The position numbers and the translations under genes are program-made. A stretch of 64,000 nt of DNA from Enoplolaimus lenunculus (Eukaryota; Nematoda; Enoplea; Enoplida; Thoracostomopsidae), in NCBI GenBank assembly GCA_030248215.1, contig JASANG010001451.1, forward strand, positions 1 to 64,000. The letters are read 5' to 3'. Below the pieces are notes generated by a model. It had not been told where the DNA came from. It worked only from the letters and a program-made list of their open reading frames with translations, and made no database searches. How positions within the stretch are numbered: position 1 is the stretch's first letter; every line of letters begins with the position of its first letter. Shown here piece by piece: positions 19,758-31,709 of the stretch.

Positions 19758-22700
19758 CTGAAATTTAAATTTATCACAATTTTGTCCCATGTAAAGATCA
19801 AGGGTGGTACGTTTTTCTATGAGACTAGACTAGTTTAAGCTTAAGCTCTTTAGACTAATTTCCTTGCTTCGCTTAGGCTTAGCCTTAGGAATATGTTCAT
19901 TCTTACGCTTAGGCTTTAGGCTTAGGCTTAGGCTTAGGTTAGAAATATGCTTAAATACTGTTCCCCCAGTTCTTTAAATTGGCCAAAATTGTTCAATATT
20001 TTTAACAAAAACTAAACGAGTTCTTTCTAATCAAACAGTTCCAGCTTTCACTGTGCTAAACTTATAATTTTAAATATTGTGATCGGATGTTAGATTTTAT
20101 TCCAACTTTAAAGAACGAAAAGGACCTCATATGTTTACTTTCAGGTTTGTAATGTTTTTCAACGGGACTAAAATCGAATAAGATTAAGTGTTAGACTAAT
20201 TTGTTTGCAAAGGCTTAGACCTAAGACTTGAGTTATAGGTTATGTGTTTGTTGAAGCTCGAACGCCTTGGGAATTTGCTTTATAGTACTGTTTACGCCCC
20301 TTAAAGTAACACTGGCTAAGATAGGTACGATCAGAGAGCCATCACTGAGATAAACACACAATATAATTTCAATTTCAATACAATTCTCATTTTTAAACAT
20401 TAAGCTTACAAAAAATTTTCGTTGCTCAAATCGATCAGCCGACGTTGAATTTATATTAGAAAAAAACATCAAAACCGAAATTACGTTAAACCATACCACA
20501 GCCGTGTTCAACGCTGCACCCCATCTCCTGTCATCCGGTTGAAAGCCGTTGAAAAAGAGCCTGACTTTGGACGACAAATTTTAAGTCAAATACACAACCA
20601 GATCCAAATGCGACCTTTTCCGAGAAATTTGAACAACAAACTGCGCCGCCTGACTTTTTGCTCGCTTCGTTCATGAACTCTCGTATAAAACTCAAAGGTT
20701 TTCCTCAAAGCTAACTCTGGCCGAACACCCTGAATCTCCCTCGGATCCAACCGCACCCAAAACCATTGATTTGCCTATAAATTTTCCTGGATTTTTGTTT
20801 TCAGAGACGGGGCGAGGCCACCTTAAGCACGGCCTTAAATCTGATCTCCATTAGCTTTAGACTATTTTATTGCTTTGGATTAGACTAAGGTATAAGCTCA
20901 TTTTTATGACTCTTAAGCTTAAGCTTGAGCTTATACTTAGGCTTAGGATTAAGCGTATACTACTGTTACAACCCTGTTCTATACATTGGTCGGTTTCTTT
21001 TATGCTTACTTAGCAAGGATATGCTGTCTAAACCCGTTAGGTGATACAGAAATGCCTCGTCGGTCTTCTTCAGGTTCGAGCAGTCGGGCCGCGTACTGAA
21101 CATTAACACTCGTCATCATATCATTAAATACAGCTTCAATATTTGTTTGCATAACATTAATGCACAAACTGATTATACTCAAACCCAAGATGATCATTGG
21201 AAAGCTGGCGTAGAAACTTTGCGCTGTTCTTGGTACAAAATCGCCTAGACCTGTCAGAATATACAAGGATCTTGTATACTCACCGCCTCATTTACCGCTG
21301 CGCCAAGTCTGATGCCCATAATCTTATGTCTAGATTTAGGCAAAAAGGTTTAACCCTTTCTCACATGAATATTTTCAATTTTATATGAGATGTAATTTCA
21401 AGGTAAGATTCGAACCCAGTCTCACGGGTGGGAGGCGTTTACGATGACCACTGAGCTATAGGAGCTTGACGCTCGAGCCCGAGTAGGCTCTAACATCTTG
21501 TGGAGATTTTGCACTGCGCATATATGTTATAAATTTTAAACACTACTTTCAGTGTGTTTATTGCTCGTACATTAATGTATTTTTAGTTGCTCATAGTATA
21601 CTCTATGAGTGAAAGGGTTAAGCCTAAGCGTATGCCTAAGCGTAAATATGGGGAAAGTGTACAAGAGCCTTCAAAATACAGAGTGTCGTAACTCAAAGGT
21701 AAATGCATCAAGCGCTTAAACTTATTACGTACGTGTGGTTACGTACAGCGACCATTTTAGCACAAATAAATTGTTGACGGGAGCATACGCCTCCCTTCGT
21801 CCCTCTGGATCCGCTATTGGTTACGTTGCTATCACATCACATAGTGACAAGCTTCTAAGTTTTTAGTATTGTACTAAATATTTGTAGCCTGTCCCTGCCG
21901 AAACTACAGATGATAACCAAGTCGTGTGCGTGTCCAACTGTGACACACAGCTCTGCGTCAACCTGTCGAATTTAAAACATTTCACGACCTGATACGTTTT
22001 TATCAGTGCATATCGGCGAGACAAATTTCGGCCCATGCTACTTTTAGGGCTGTCCCATTTTCTGATCAGAATTTAAAAGAATAAGCATAAGTTTTAGACT
22101 ATATTTAGGCCAATAGGCTGAGGTTTATGTTTGCACCTTTTTAAACGCTTAGGCTTAGGATTGGGGATATGCTTAATTTACCGGTACTGCCCTAAAAGTA
22201 ACATTGGCCCAAATTTCCATAACCGAACCTTATTAAACATTGTTTGGATGGTATCCCGGAAAGAGTTGAACGCAAAGCGCACTCACCAATTGTGGTAAGT
22301 GATATGAAAAAGAAATAAAATGAATCGAAGAACGACCATTCTCTCTCGTCTATTAATAAATAAATGCCTGCAAACAAAAATAGCGTCACGAAAAGCAACA
22401 AAACTGCAACCGACGAAGGCATTTCGACATTTTCTTGAATTCCTATTGGTCGTAAATGCTGAAACCAAAATGCGAATCAAAGTTAGATATCAGAAAAGTT
22501 TTTAGGGTTATATTTTAGTTTGTAACCAGGATAGAAAGTGAGGGGGCTGACCCTTACAGTTATACTTTCTTTTCTTTTCCGAAATTTTTTCGACAAGATT
22601 AAAAGAATTGTACAGTAGAAAATTATTTGTACGTCCTCAAAAAGTTTGGCCCATGTTACTCTGAGGGCCGTCCCATTTACCCCACGGGATAGCAATATAC

Positions 22701-25700
22701 CCGGAACGAAATGTTTTTGCTGGGTTGGTCGGGACAGCTTCAACCTGTTTGTTATGGGTCGGTCGGGACAGCTTTGAGCCCGTATTTTTGCTTGGTCGGT
22801 CGGGACAGCTTCGAGCCCTTATTTCTGCTGGGTCGATCGGGACATCCGGGACAGCTTCAAATCTATGTTTTTGCTGGGTCGGGTGGGACAGCCGGGACAG
22901 CTTTGAGCCCGTATTTTTGCTGGGTCGGTCGGGACAGCCGGGACAGCTTCGAACCTATATTTTTGCTGGTTTGGTCTTGACAGCTAGGACAGCTCCAAAC
23001 CTATGTTTTTGCTGGGTCGCTTGGGACAGCCGGGCAGCGTGGACCGGGCCCATGTATAGAACTCTGACACAAAAATATTTTCTTTTATTGCGTTTTCCAG
23101 GGGATGTCGACCCCCAAACCCCCATACAAAGCAATTCATTGTTTAAGCAAAATTTGTTTACTTTGTCTTTGCAGCTTTGTGTGAGAACCGCTTAGTGCGG
23201 GGGGGGGGTTAGGGGGCGGCAGCCCCCCATCCTGCTTAGGGTCCCTTAATGTTGCGGGGGGTTCAGGGGGCGGCAGCCCGACCCAGGAAAAACATAGGCT
23301 CGAAGCTGTCCCGACTGTCCCGGCCGATTCAACGAAAACACACGCTCGAAGCTGTCTCGGCTATCCCGCCCGACCCAGCAAAAACATAGGCTCGAAGCTG
23401 TCCCGGCTGTCCCACCCGACCCAGCAAAAAACATAGGCCGGAAGCTGTTCCGGCTGTCCCTCCCGACCCAGCGAAAACATAGGCTCGAAGCTGTCCCTCC
23501 GTCCAAGTAAAAATATATGGGCAGGAGTACTGGAATGTTGCTGTCCCGCGGGAAAACGGGACGCCCCTCAGAGTAATAATGGCCAAAATTTTTTTGTAGC
23601 CTCTCTGATATTAGGTCATACATGTAATAATGCTCGCACAGGTGGCAAAAGGGGTTCGCCGACTTCTTTAGGCAATGCCAAAAACGATGCTATAACCAGG
23701 GACTGATGATAACACACACCGTGTACTTAGATGGTTAGTTTTGTCCTGACAGTGTTTGAAGGGAGTATGGCATAACAGACTCTCTCTAGGAAGAGACTAC
23801 TGACAAAATGCAAACTCTCGCAGCAACTTTAGCAACTATATGTATGTCTTCACCCAGACCTAAACGATTTTATAGTAATGCGAGCACTACTACGTAGTCG
23901 ACGTATAACAATTAATCGTTACGGGACTGGCATCTTCTAGGAGAATACCCATTATTTCAATTCTAGAAATCACTCGGATGCATTCCTTTGCAAATTCGAA
24001 CAAAGCGTTGTTGCTTTAGCCTACCAGATGCTACTGTATCGTATATAAGATAAATACTTTTTAGTGGAAACTTAATATAAGCAAATATGAAACGTTCATA
24101 GTTGCTCTCAAAATATTCAAAATAATGCACAGTATTCAACAAAACTTACGTATTTCTCGGTAAGGTAATGAATTTCTTTTCTCACCTAAAATGTACGCAA
24201 CCCCTACCGTCCGTGAATAGAACATGTCCTGCGAATTTATGATGACGGCAAGCTTAAGGTTTTCTAACTATTTTTTTGCTTAGGCGTAGGCGTATGCTTA
24301 GGTATAATATCATTGATACGCTTAGGAATATGCTTACAGTACTGTTACAGCCATATTCTACACATCGGCTATCATGACTAACAGCGTCAGCATACGAAGC
24401 CTATACCTAAACCTAAGCCGGAAACGATAATCGAATGTTTAAGACGTACTGTAAAACGCATCTCTTCAATACATGAGAAAATATTGTAGCAGGTTTTTAT
24501 ATTGCATCAGCCACATTTGACTCCCGTCTCAGAAATTGAACATCAAACCGCAGTGGCGGATCCAGAAGTTTCTGACGCGAGGCAGTTTGACAAAAGTTAT
24601 GCAACGCAATTTTTACTGTATGCTATATTTGTACCAATTTTCTAAGCGGGAAAATTTGTTAGATAGGAACCTAACTATTTTGTTACAAACAGTTCCACGC
24701 TCCCCATTAGCCCGTCCCGCAGAATCCGCTAGAGCCTATATGATGAATGCTTCAAGTTTAGCTGGATCCCAACGTTTTGGATCGATTCTACGTTTCTACG
24801 TTGACTGACGCCAATTTATTTAACAAGCGCATACCGAAGGAAGAGCCAAAGAGACCGCGTCTAGTTTTCTGTGCATTTATTTGTACCAGTCGTATTTAGT
24901 TTTTGATAATTATTTCGTCCTCTAAGCATCAAAAACTGCTCAAAAATCCGTCATAAACATCGAAACTGAATACTTTTCGCTTCGGAACGCATCGCCGAGT
25001 GAGTGGAAACCAAATCAAAAACGTAAGCCAACATTTCCATATAACTGCGGTAAGCTGGAATAACACTTTGCCCCATGCATTCAGCATTACCAGTACAATT
25101 GGAATACCTGAAAATAGCTATAAAACGAATGTATTCTCAAATGGAGTATAATACTAAACGTCTGTTATTTATATGTTAGGAAGTCGGAATATAGCTGAAG
25201 AGCAACAACCAGCACCGATAAAAAATTGATGTCCGGCTTTGAAAACTAAAAATTGAAACTGCAATTTCTCGCAAACTAACTGAATAACCACCAGTCGTAG
25301 TGGGACTACGTTTATTGAGCGAATCTCGAACACACGTAAGCAATTAAGGTAATATGCAAATTAGTTATTAGCTAACTGTTCATATATCGGTTTTGGAGGT
25401 TTTTAAGCAATTTCCTCAGATTCCTCGCACCCAAAAACCCTTCAGCCACCCTAATAATTATTGGAATACTTTAAAAAGTCCTAATTTTGTCTCGTCAGTT
25501 AAGCAAATATGCAAATTAGCCATTAGCTAACTATTCGATAATCGCTTTTAAAGGTTTGTAAGCGATTTATTTAGATTGTTCGCACCCGAAAACCCATTAT
25601 TGCTGAAATTAGATTGCTTGTAACCCTAATAATTAGTGAAACGTTGTAAAAACGCCTAATTCAGGCTTATCAATTATGCTTATATGCAAATTATCTATTA

Positions 25701-27358
25701 GCTAACTACTCAATTATCGGTTTTGGAGGTTTGTAAACAATTTATTCAGATTCCTCGCACCAAAAAACCTTCAGTAAACCCTAAGACTATTGAAATGATT
25801 TAAAAAGTCCTAATTTGTCCTGTCAATTAAGCTAATATATGCAAATTAGATATTAGCTAAGTATTCAATTATCGGTTTTGGATGTTTGTAAACAATTTAG
25901 TCAAATTTCTCGCACCTAAAAACCCTTTACTGCTGAAATTATATTGTTTTTAACCATAATAATTAGTGAAATATTGTAAAAAGTCCTAATTTAGGCTTGT
26001 AAACTATGCTAATATGCAAATTATCTATTAGCTAGCTGCTCAAGTATCGGTTTTGGAGATTTGTAAACAGTCTACGCTGATTCCTGTCACCCAAAAACCC
26101 TTTAATGCTAAAATTAGATTGCTTCTAACTGTAATAATTAGTGAAATATTGTTTGAAAGTCCTAATTTAGGCTTAATTAATTATGCAAATTAGCCTGTAG
26201 CTACTAAACGGCTTGCAATTTTAAAACCCCAATGCGAGGTTAACACTCCAGGATAATTGGTTTTCAAACAAAAAAAAGATTATCAAAATCGGGTCAGCGG
26301 TTCCTGAGATTCTTTTCGGACGGACAGACGGACAGACGGACGGACGGACATCCACTTTTCGACCCCCAAGTACAAATCATAAAACGCTTCGCGAAACTCC
26401 GAGCTTCGCTCAGAGTTTCGCTTCGCTCAATGACAGAAAGTTCAACTTACCTATTATTGAGTAAATTATTGCCGTTGTTTTACCTTCTGTAGTGACTGGT
26501 ACTCGATCGCCATAACCTAAAAAATTTAATTTTAATATATAAATCAAATGGGTAAGAAAACCAAAAAGTTTCGTAAAATTTGAACCGAATTTTGAAGTAT
26601 ATAAGTATAATTTATTATATTTCATAGTTCTCACCGACCGTTCAGTTCACTTTTATAGTTGGCTTTTAGGCGATCACAACGTGAGTGTAATATTTTGCTT
26701 TAACCTCGAAGATGTAAACACTGTGGGCCACATAATCCATATTGATAACCTAAAACATCCTCGGACTTTTTGTGTTCGAGCCAAGCCTGTTGCCAGTACG
26801 CTACAAAAGCTCGCTTCCAACAACATTTAATCCGGCATATGCACACATGTAGGGCATTGATTGATTTACATACAACCGTATACGACAGACCTTACCAATT
26901 GTCGTATAAAGAGTAGTGGCAAAAAATATTGATTGCCACATGCCCCAGTTATTCGGCGACTCTGGAATCGGGACATTGAACTCGTCAAGAATCTTCCTTA
27001 TAGTTGTCTCGGATTCGTGATCCAATCTTGACTGAGGCAACACCAACGGCAACTCGCGATGACAAAATTGTATCAATTGTGCGGCGACTCGCTCAATAGT
27101 TGAGTTGAACTCGAGTTGAGATGTTTGAGTCGCGTTGCGTTCAGCTTTGGATTCAAAATAGTTAAACAAGTAACCGCCAGCTATTGAGTAGCCGATTAGA
27201 ATTAGCAGTAGAACTAGGTTCAGTATTGCATCTTTTAACCGGTGAAATTTTGCGCCACGCTTGGCAAGAGCTCGAGCTAACTTCGAATGCGATGCGGTTG
27301 CGGAAGATTCCGTTTCTAATATTCGCTGCTCGGCAATTCGTTGTCGAAATATTGCCAT
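19343..27358 (-). CDS. two-pore-domain (K2P/TWK) potassium channel, 496 aa
   Basis: Six exons on the minus strand join in phase: 27358-26896, 26516-26451, 25107-24974, 22458-22287, 21250-21010 and 19757-19343. Together they give 496 aa, starting at MAIFRQR. M1 lies at about residues 47-66, the first pore has TTIGYGD (152-158), M2 follows through IIYSIIGIPIVL, M3 is near 236-255, and the second pore has TTIGLGD (276-282) before M4. Both filters are intact, so a leak K+ channel of the plasma membrane is expected. The M1-P1 loop has NAT and NST glycosylation sites. The C-tail is Asn-rich with a CCSCG motif. The weakest junction is the exon 3 donor (AAAA|gtattc). Introns are packed with repeats. 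Confidence 0.93.
19784..19985 (+). repeat. family A MITE in the last K2P intron
   Basis: The hexamer run here is long (CTTAGGCTTTAGGCTTAGG and more), the closest in this intron to a telomere-like array. The ends are GTCCCATGTAAAGATCA and TTCTTTAAATTGGCC. Confidence 0.75.
20158..20312 (+). repeat. family A/B MITE fragment
   Basis: The left terminus is lost; the right end CGCCCCTTAAAGTAACACTG belongs to the related family B (ends near GGCCCATGTTACTTTAAGGG). Confidence 0.5.
20810..20992 (+). repeat. family A MITE
   Basis: The left end is diverged, while the right end CCTGTTCTATACATTGG is well kept. Confidence 0.65.
21354..21617. mobile_element. piggyBac-like MITE with tRNA-like core, copy 1
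   Basis: TTAA (21350-21353) precedes CCCTTTCTCACAT, and GAGTGAAAGGG is followed by TTAA (21618-21621). TTAA target duplications and CCC/GGG ends are the piggyBac signature. The minus strand inside reads like a tRNA: TATAGCTCAGTGG (box A) about 50 bases before GGGTTCGAATC (box B). The acceptor arms do not pair, so it is not a functional tRNA gene. It lies in the K2P intron; two further copies are at 52091 and 52387. Confidence 0.75.
22030..22211 (+). repeat. family B MITE, complete
   Basis: The left end GGCCCATGCTACTTTTAGGG is inverted at the right as CCCTAAAAGTAACATTGGCC. The middle shares the CTTAGG motifs of family A. Confidence 0.75.
22646..23586. repeat. foldback element with inverted minisatellite arms (family B ends)
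   Basis: The termini TTGGCCCATGTTACTCTGAG and, inverted, TTGGCCATTATTACTCTGAG are followed on both sides by CGTCCC and ACGGGATAGCAA-type sequence. Next come tandem units of about 40-50 bp built on GCTGGGTCGGTCGGGACAGC, plus-oriented at 22712-23040 and minus-oriented at 23276-23510. The centre is G/C-rich (GGGGGCGGCAGCC twice). Confidence 0.8.
24224..24372 (+). repeat. family A MITE
   Basis: The left end is truncated; AGGAATATGCTTACAGTACTG and CATATTCTACACATCGGC mark the right end. Confidence 0.6.
25354..26250. repeat. dimeric tandem repeat array in the K2P intron
   Basis: Six monomers each contain ATGCAAATTA, ATTAGCTAACT and ATCGGTTTTGGAGG. Starts are at 25354, 25509, 25684, 25839, 26014 and 26183, so spacing alternates 155/175/155/175 and the true period is 330 bp. 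The longer monomers carry an extra block like GAAATTAGATTGCTTGTAA. Confidence 0.85.
26270..26420. repeat. transposon end with GACGGACA run
   Basis: ATCGGGTCAGCGGTTCCTGAG followed by a run of GACGGACA repeats and TTCGCTCAGAGTTTCGCTTC resembles ends of widespread invertebrate transposons. The family is not identifiable by eye. It directly follows the dimeric array and may belong to the same element. Confidence 0.5.
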
Positions 27359-27370
27359 TTTAATTCTTGA

Positions 27371-27388
27371 TATTATTATTATTATTAC

Positions 27389-27423
<35 letters not shown>

Positions 27424-27433
27424 ATTATTATTA
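27371..27433. repeat. (ATT)n microsatellite upstream of the K2P start
   Basis: ATT repeats begin about 13 bp before the initiation codon (on the minus strand), so they lie in the 5' UTR or promoter. Confidence 0.9.
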
Positions 27434-27677
27434 TGGCTTTACAATTATTATTTAGTGTATTTTAGTCAATATTGTTTTAGGTTTAACTTTATCCACACCG
27501 GAAACTATTCATAACCAGGCCTATCCTGAAGAGTTTACTCTGTTGGTACCGAATCGGATTGATTACACAGAGTATATATTTCCTATATTCATAGCTGTTT
27601 TGACCCCATTCGTTTCCGACAGTTCGTTCCCGATAATTACCCTACGGCAGACGCGTGTGGCCGGTAAGCTCTCTTTG

Positions 27678-28082
27678 GGCCCATGTATAGATTATGGGCG
27701 CACCTGCTAAAATGGTGAGTCAAATTGACTCTCTCCAAAATAGGCTCTCCTCCGGGACTACACAAACTGAGTCAAATTCGACTCCGCCAGAGTCACGGTT
27801 GCGACACAGGGAGTCGAATTTAACTTTAATGGAGTCGAATTTGACTTAGTTTGTGTTGTACCGTGGAGCCTACTTCGGAGAGACTCAATGTGACTCGTCA
27901 TTTTGGCAATACGAACGTTTTCCGTCGACTGCAATAGATTAAGTTTAAATTTTAGACCAATTTGTGTTCCTTAGGCTTAGTATTAGGCGTTAATATACCC
28001 TAATTCTAACGCTCAGGCTTAGGCTTTGGCTTAGGAATGTGCTTATACTACTGTTACGGCCCTGTTCTATTCATTGGCCTCT
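27678..28082 (+). repeat. family A MITE split by a foldback element
   Basis: The left end GGGCCCATGTATAGATTATG (27678) and right end CCTGTTCTATTCATTGGCC (28080) belong to one family A copy. It is interrupted by the element at 27705-27908. Confidence 0.75.
27705..27908. repeat. foldback MITE nested in a family A element
   Basis: Long TIRs: GCTAAAATGGTGAGTCAAAT at the left and, inverted, GCCAAAATGACGAGTCACAT at the right. Pairing continues through GACTCTCTCC, AGGCTC and CACAAACT for about 80 bp, leaving a short loop. Confidence 0.75.
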
Positions 28083-28297
28083 AAATGTTACTCAGCTGAG
28101 TCGAATACAATGAGATTTTAACGCCACGTGAAAGTCATCTTTCAATACGTGTGCGACTTCGAAATAGTACCTGGAAAGTTTCAGCTGTAAAATTTTGAAT
28201 TTTTTCTTAGCGATCAAGTTCCGTTTTGATCTCATACGGCGGAACTAATATCAACAAAGGAATAGTTCGTATGTCTATAGCAAATCCGGCCCAATCC

Positions 28298-28454
28298 GGG
28301 CCATGTTACTTTAAGGGGCATCCAGGTTTCTGATGGGTCTATAAAAGAGTAGGTGTAGATTCTCGATTACATTTTTTGCTTAGACTTAGGCTTAGGAACA
28401 TATTTTTGCACCGCTTAGGCTTAGGGTTAGAAATACGCTTAATCTACATTGGCC
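28298..28454 (+). repeat. family B MITE
   Basis: Left end GGGCCATGTTACTTTAAGGG; the right end is shortened to CTACATTGGCC. Confidence 0.65.
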
Positions 28455-30677
28455 GCAGATCCGGCAGACTGTTGGTACTGCTGTTGAAGTATTGGCAATT
28501 TAATATGATATCAAATAGTTTCACATAAAACAGAAGAAAGCCAGTTTCCTGTATTCTTGGAACAAGTAATAGGTCGGCGCCGAATGTTCCTGGTACAAAG
28601 TGTTGCAGGGACAAACTACCGTTCACTAATTTGCCTGGAACGAATTGTCGGCTACAAATTGCCGGGGACGAATCTTCCATATGCCATTCATAGCGGTATA
28701 CTCAAGTTTTAAAAGTATATTTCAAGTATTTCAAGTATTTAAATCACATGGAGGTTGGCATAAGAATAAACTGTGAGGTGCAGTTGACCGGTTGTGGGTT
28801 GAAAAATAAATAACAGCCAATAACCGAATGACAAAGGTGGTACGTTCAGGATACTCTAGTAAATATCAGTCACCCGCTTTTATTCGAGTCGTGTAAGGTT
28901 TATTACTGTAAAATCAGTAACAACCAGCGGTACTGGGCAAATCTTTTGATCAATCATTTCATCAAAACTAAAATATGACAGTTTGGTAAGACAATGTAAA
29001 AACGAGGGGCATCAGTAGAAATTTCAAACAGACGGGCAGCAAGAACTCTTGAAGGGTTCGCAACAAGGAATCAAATTGATTGGTCACCCTTAACTACTGC
29101 AAAGGGTACAAATCATTTCTCCGGGGGATTTATAAAGCTTAAACCGGCTCCACGTACTACGTAGTACCTGCCTTCGTTGCTGTAAGCATTTGAGATGTGG
29201 TGTTAATAAAACAATTAAATAACAAACGCGTTTTATGATCGGTTGTCATTTTTGACAATTACAAAATAGCAATGGACAACAATTTTTCACTGCCAATATG
29301 GCATATATAGCATACAGTAAAGATGGCGGCTTATAAAATTTGCCACTCCGCCCCCCCGTCAAGCATTTCTGGATTCGCCGCTGCTATGAGGCAAACAAAC
29401 ATCGAACTCAAAATATAAAAAATACGACGATTACGTATGATTCTTGGTCCTTGTACAATTCTTTAATCTTACGCTTACGCTTGAGCTCAGATTCAGTGTT
29501 TGGTTCAGGTTTGTCTAGACCTTGCCTAACGCTTAGGTTTAATTTTAGACTTAAACTTGTTGGTACAGTGTACAAGACCCAGATGTTTGATAAACCAGAC
29601 TCAGCTATCGGCTTCAATTTTTGGTTCAAACTTTAGAGCGGCGACCTATATTTATCCCAATTTTCTTAAATTCATCTTATGCACTTAAACTAATTTTCCC
29701 AAATTTATTTAGCTGGACCATCCAAAGCTAGTTTTCAAATGTTGAAATTAGGTAATCAACTTAACGGAGTAACACAATCTGGGAGCATTAACAGATAAAG
29801 CGTTTAAATGTTATAGTTTCGAAAATTAAGTCTGAAAAATCGCCAGAATCTTAATACCTGTGAAGTGCAGTTTAATTTTGTAATTAAAAACAATTTTTTC
29901 GAAGAATAATCGATAATTAATGCTCAAAAGCGTTCAGATTTTACATAATTTGTTCACCGGTTAGAATCAGAACGAAATACCCAGTGGTGAATAAAGCGGG
30001 TGCCACCGAAGCCTGGGATGCCCAATAGAGATTAACAGATTTTTACTAATAAAATTAAATTTGGCTTCTCGGTCACTTCGATGGCGCACGCAGCATCCTC
30101 CGTTGGAACATTGTAAAGAGCTGGACCGGAACGTTTTTCTGTGGGACTACAAAAGAGTAAGCTTACGCTTTAGACTAATTGTTCCGCCTCTGAAAATGCA
30201 TCTACGTTTGGCAACAAATTGCTACTTTATCTGTATTTAAGAGTTTCCACCTACAACCCTCACAGATTGCAATTTTGCACACCTGTTTCTCATTGGTTCA
30301 TTAATAACAAAAACAGAAAAAAACCCGAGCTCTTTTGCGTAGAACTTTGCCAACGGTTCAATGGGTGTAAACCTTAATTAAACCTTAATGTTTTTATGCT
30401 TTTTTCACATAAATGGGGGCGCAGATGCACCCCTTATTCCAATGCGGACGCATGTACCACCCGTGACCTTAAGAGTTCTATTGAAGCTAGCTTGTTTGTC
30501 AGATTGAATCAACAATCCTAATTGATATTTGTCAAGTTGAGATACGCTAGCTTATTGAATTATATTGCTACCAGTAATTTTATTTTACAAGCCAATAAAT
30601 GAACAGTTAAAAGTGTCGAAATACAAACAGCGATGCGCGTTTTTGGTTGGTTTGTTAACCACAAGCTGCAAAACTTT

Positions 30678-30830
30678 TGGCCAACGTATAGAACAGGGCC
30701 TAGTATGAGCAGATTTCAAACTTAAGCCTAAGCCTAAGTCTAAACAAAAAATTAGTCTAACGTTTAAGCGTAACTCTATTACAGTCACACAGAAAGACGT
30801 TCCGAAACTTATCTTTACACGGGCCAAAGT
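30678..30830 (-). repeat. family A MITE, minus orientation
   Basis: It starts GGCCAACGTATAGAACAGGG and ends ATCTTTACACGGGCC. Only a left half of another copy is seen at about 30119-30200. Confidence 0.75.
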
Positions 30831-31194
30831 TTTTTTGTAAAATTAAATATACCAATAAGGTTTGAATAGCAAGTAAACCTTGACAATGATGTATGTTGAT
30901 TCTACCTGACAATAAACAAGCTGGAGAAGTCTTAAACGCTAGTTGGTAATAGGTGTTGACGCAAGTTCACTCTGAAAGCTATATGTGATATTTAATACAG
31001 TCGTAGATTACATTAAAATCGAAAAAGCGATGCTATCCATTAGTTGCGAAGTTGCGCAACCTTTGGTGCTATCAACTCGTGATAGGCGCGATATAGCCAA
31101 TTGACAATACCCCCGCCCGTGAATTAAGTGGAAAAATTTCCGGAGTAATGCATTATGCACAATTATGTCGTAGGCCGATCTGTTAGTCAGACTA

Positions 31195-31508
31195 AGAGTG
31201 CATGATACCCTTTAACAAAAGTATGCAACTGAGTACATTCTATGTAGAAAAAATGTACCCAGCGCGCGTTGCATTGGGGGGGTTCGCAATCTCCATCTAT
31301 GTTGAAATTCATGTGCTATTGTATATACTAAAATGTGGTCCGATTATATTTTCGGTGTTGGCTGGCGGATACACGTGTAAAATGAACGTAAAATTGACCT
31401 CCCCCCATAATGAGGGGGGTGGCCAAAAACGCAACGCGTGCCGGTACATTCTTTAATACACAGAATGTATCCAGTTGCACACTGTTGTTAGAGTGATCAT
31501 TCACTCTT
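31195..31508. repeat. TIR element with ~70-bp inverted ends
   Basis: The left AGAGTGCATGATACCC...ACAAAAGTATGCAACTG and the inverted right AGAGTGAATGATCACTC...ACAGTGTGCAACTGG pair over about 70 bp. A fragment (AAGAGTATGCAACTGGACAC) occurs at about 48376. Confidence 0.6.
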
Positions 31509-31709
31509 GTTCAGACCAATTGCAAGTTGGTCTCAAAATATGCTAGCTGAACAACGTGTTGTAAACTTAAAGCTGATTGGTTATTAGTATTGTTTGTGAC
31601 TAAAACTAAATCTGATTAGTCTATAGGTTTAGCAGCAGTTCGGCCTATGTCATGGCCTAATCGCAGATTGGGCTACCACATACACATCACGGATGATCTG
31701 AAGCGATTT

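Larger units (their letters stand above)
27434..31709. other. intergenic region, repeats only
   Basis: I find no gene. It contains a nested family A element, family B and C copies, and the TIR element at 31195-31508. Open frames are short and without recognisable domains. Confidence 0.55.

Noticed and set aside
19900-19950. Interstitial telomere array (TTAGGC)n
   Set aside because: The hexamers occur between fixed blocks of a dispersed MITE, so they are not a telomere remnant at this site.
21395-21480. A tRNA gene on the minus strand (TATAGCTCAGTGG and GGGTTCGAATC)
   Set aside because: Acceptor arms do not pair, the T stem is weak, and the sequence is part of a repeated TTAA-flanked element.
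22711-23195. Repetitive frames with GRSGQ and CFCWVG motifs
   Set aside because: They come from the minisatellite arms of the foldback element.
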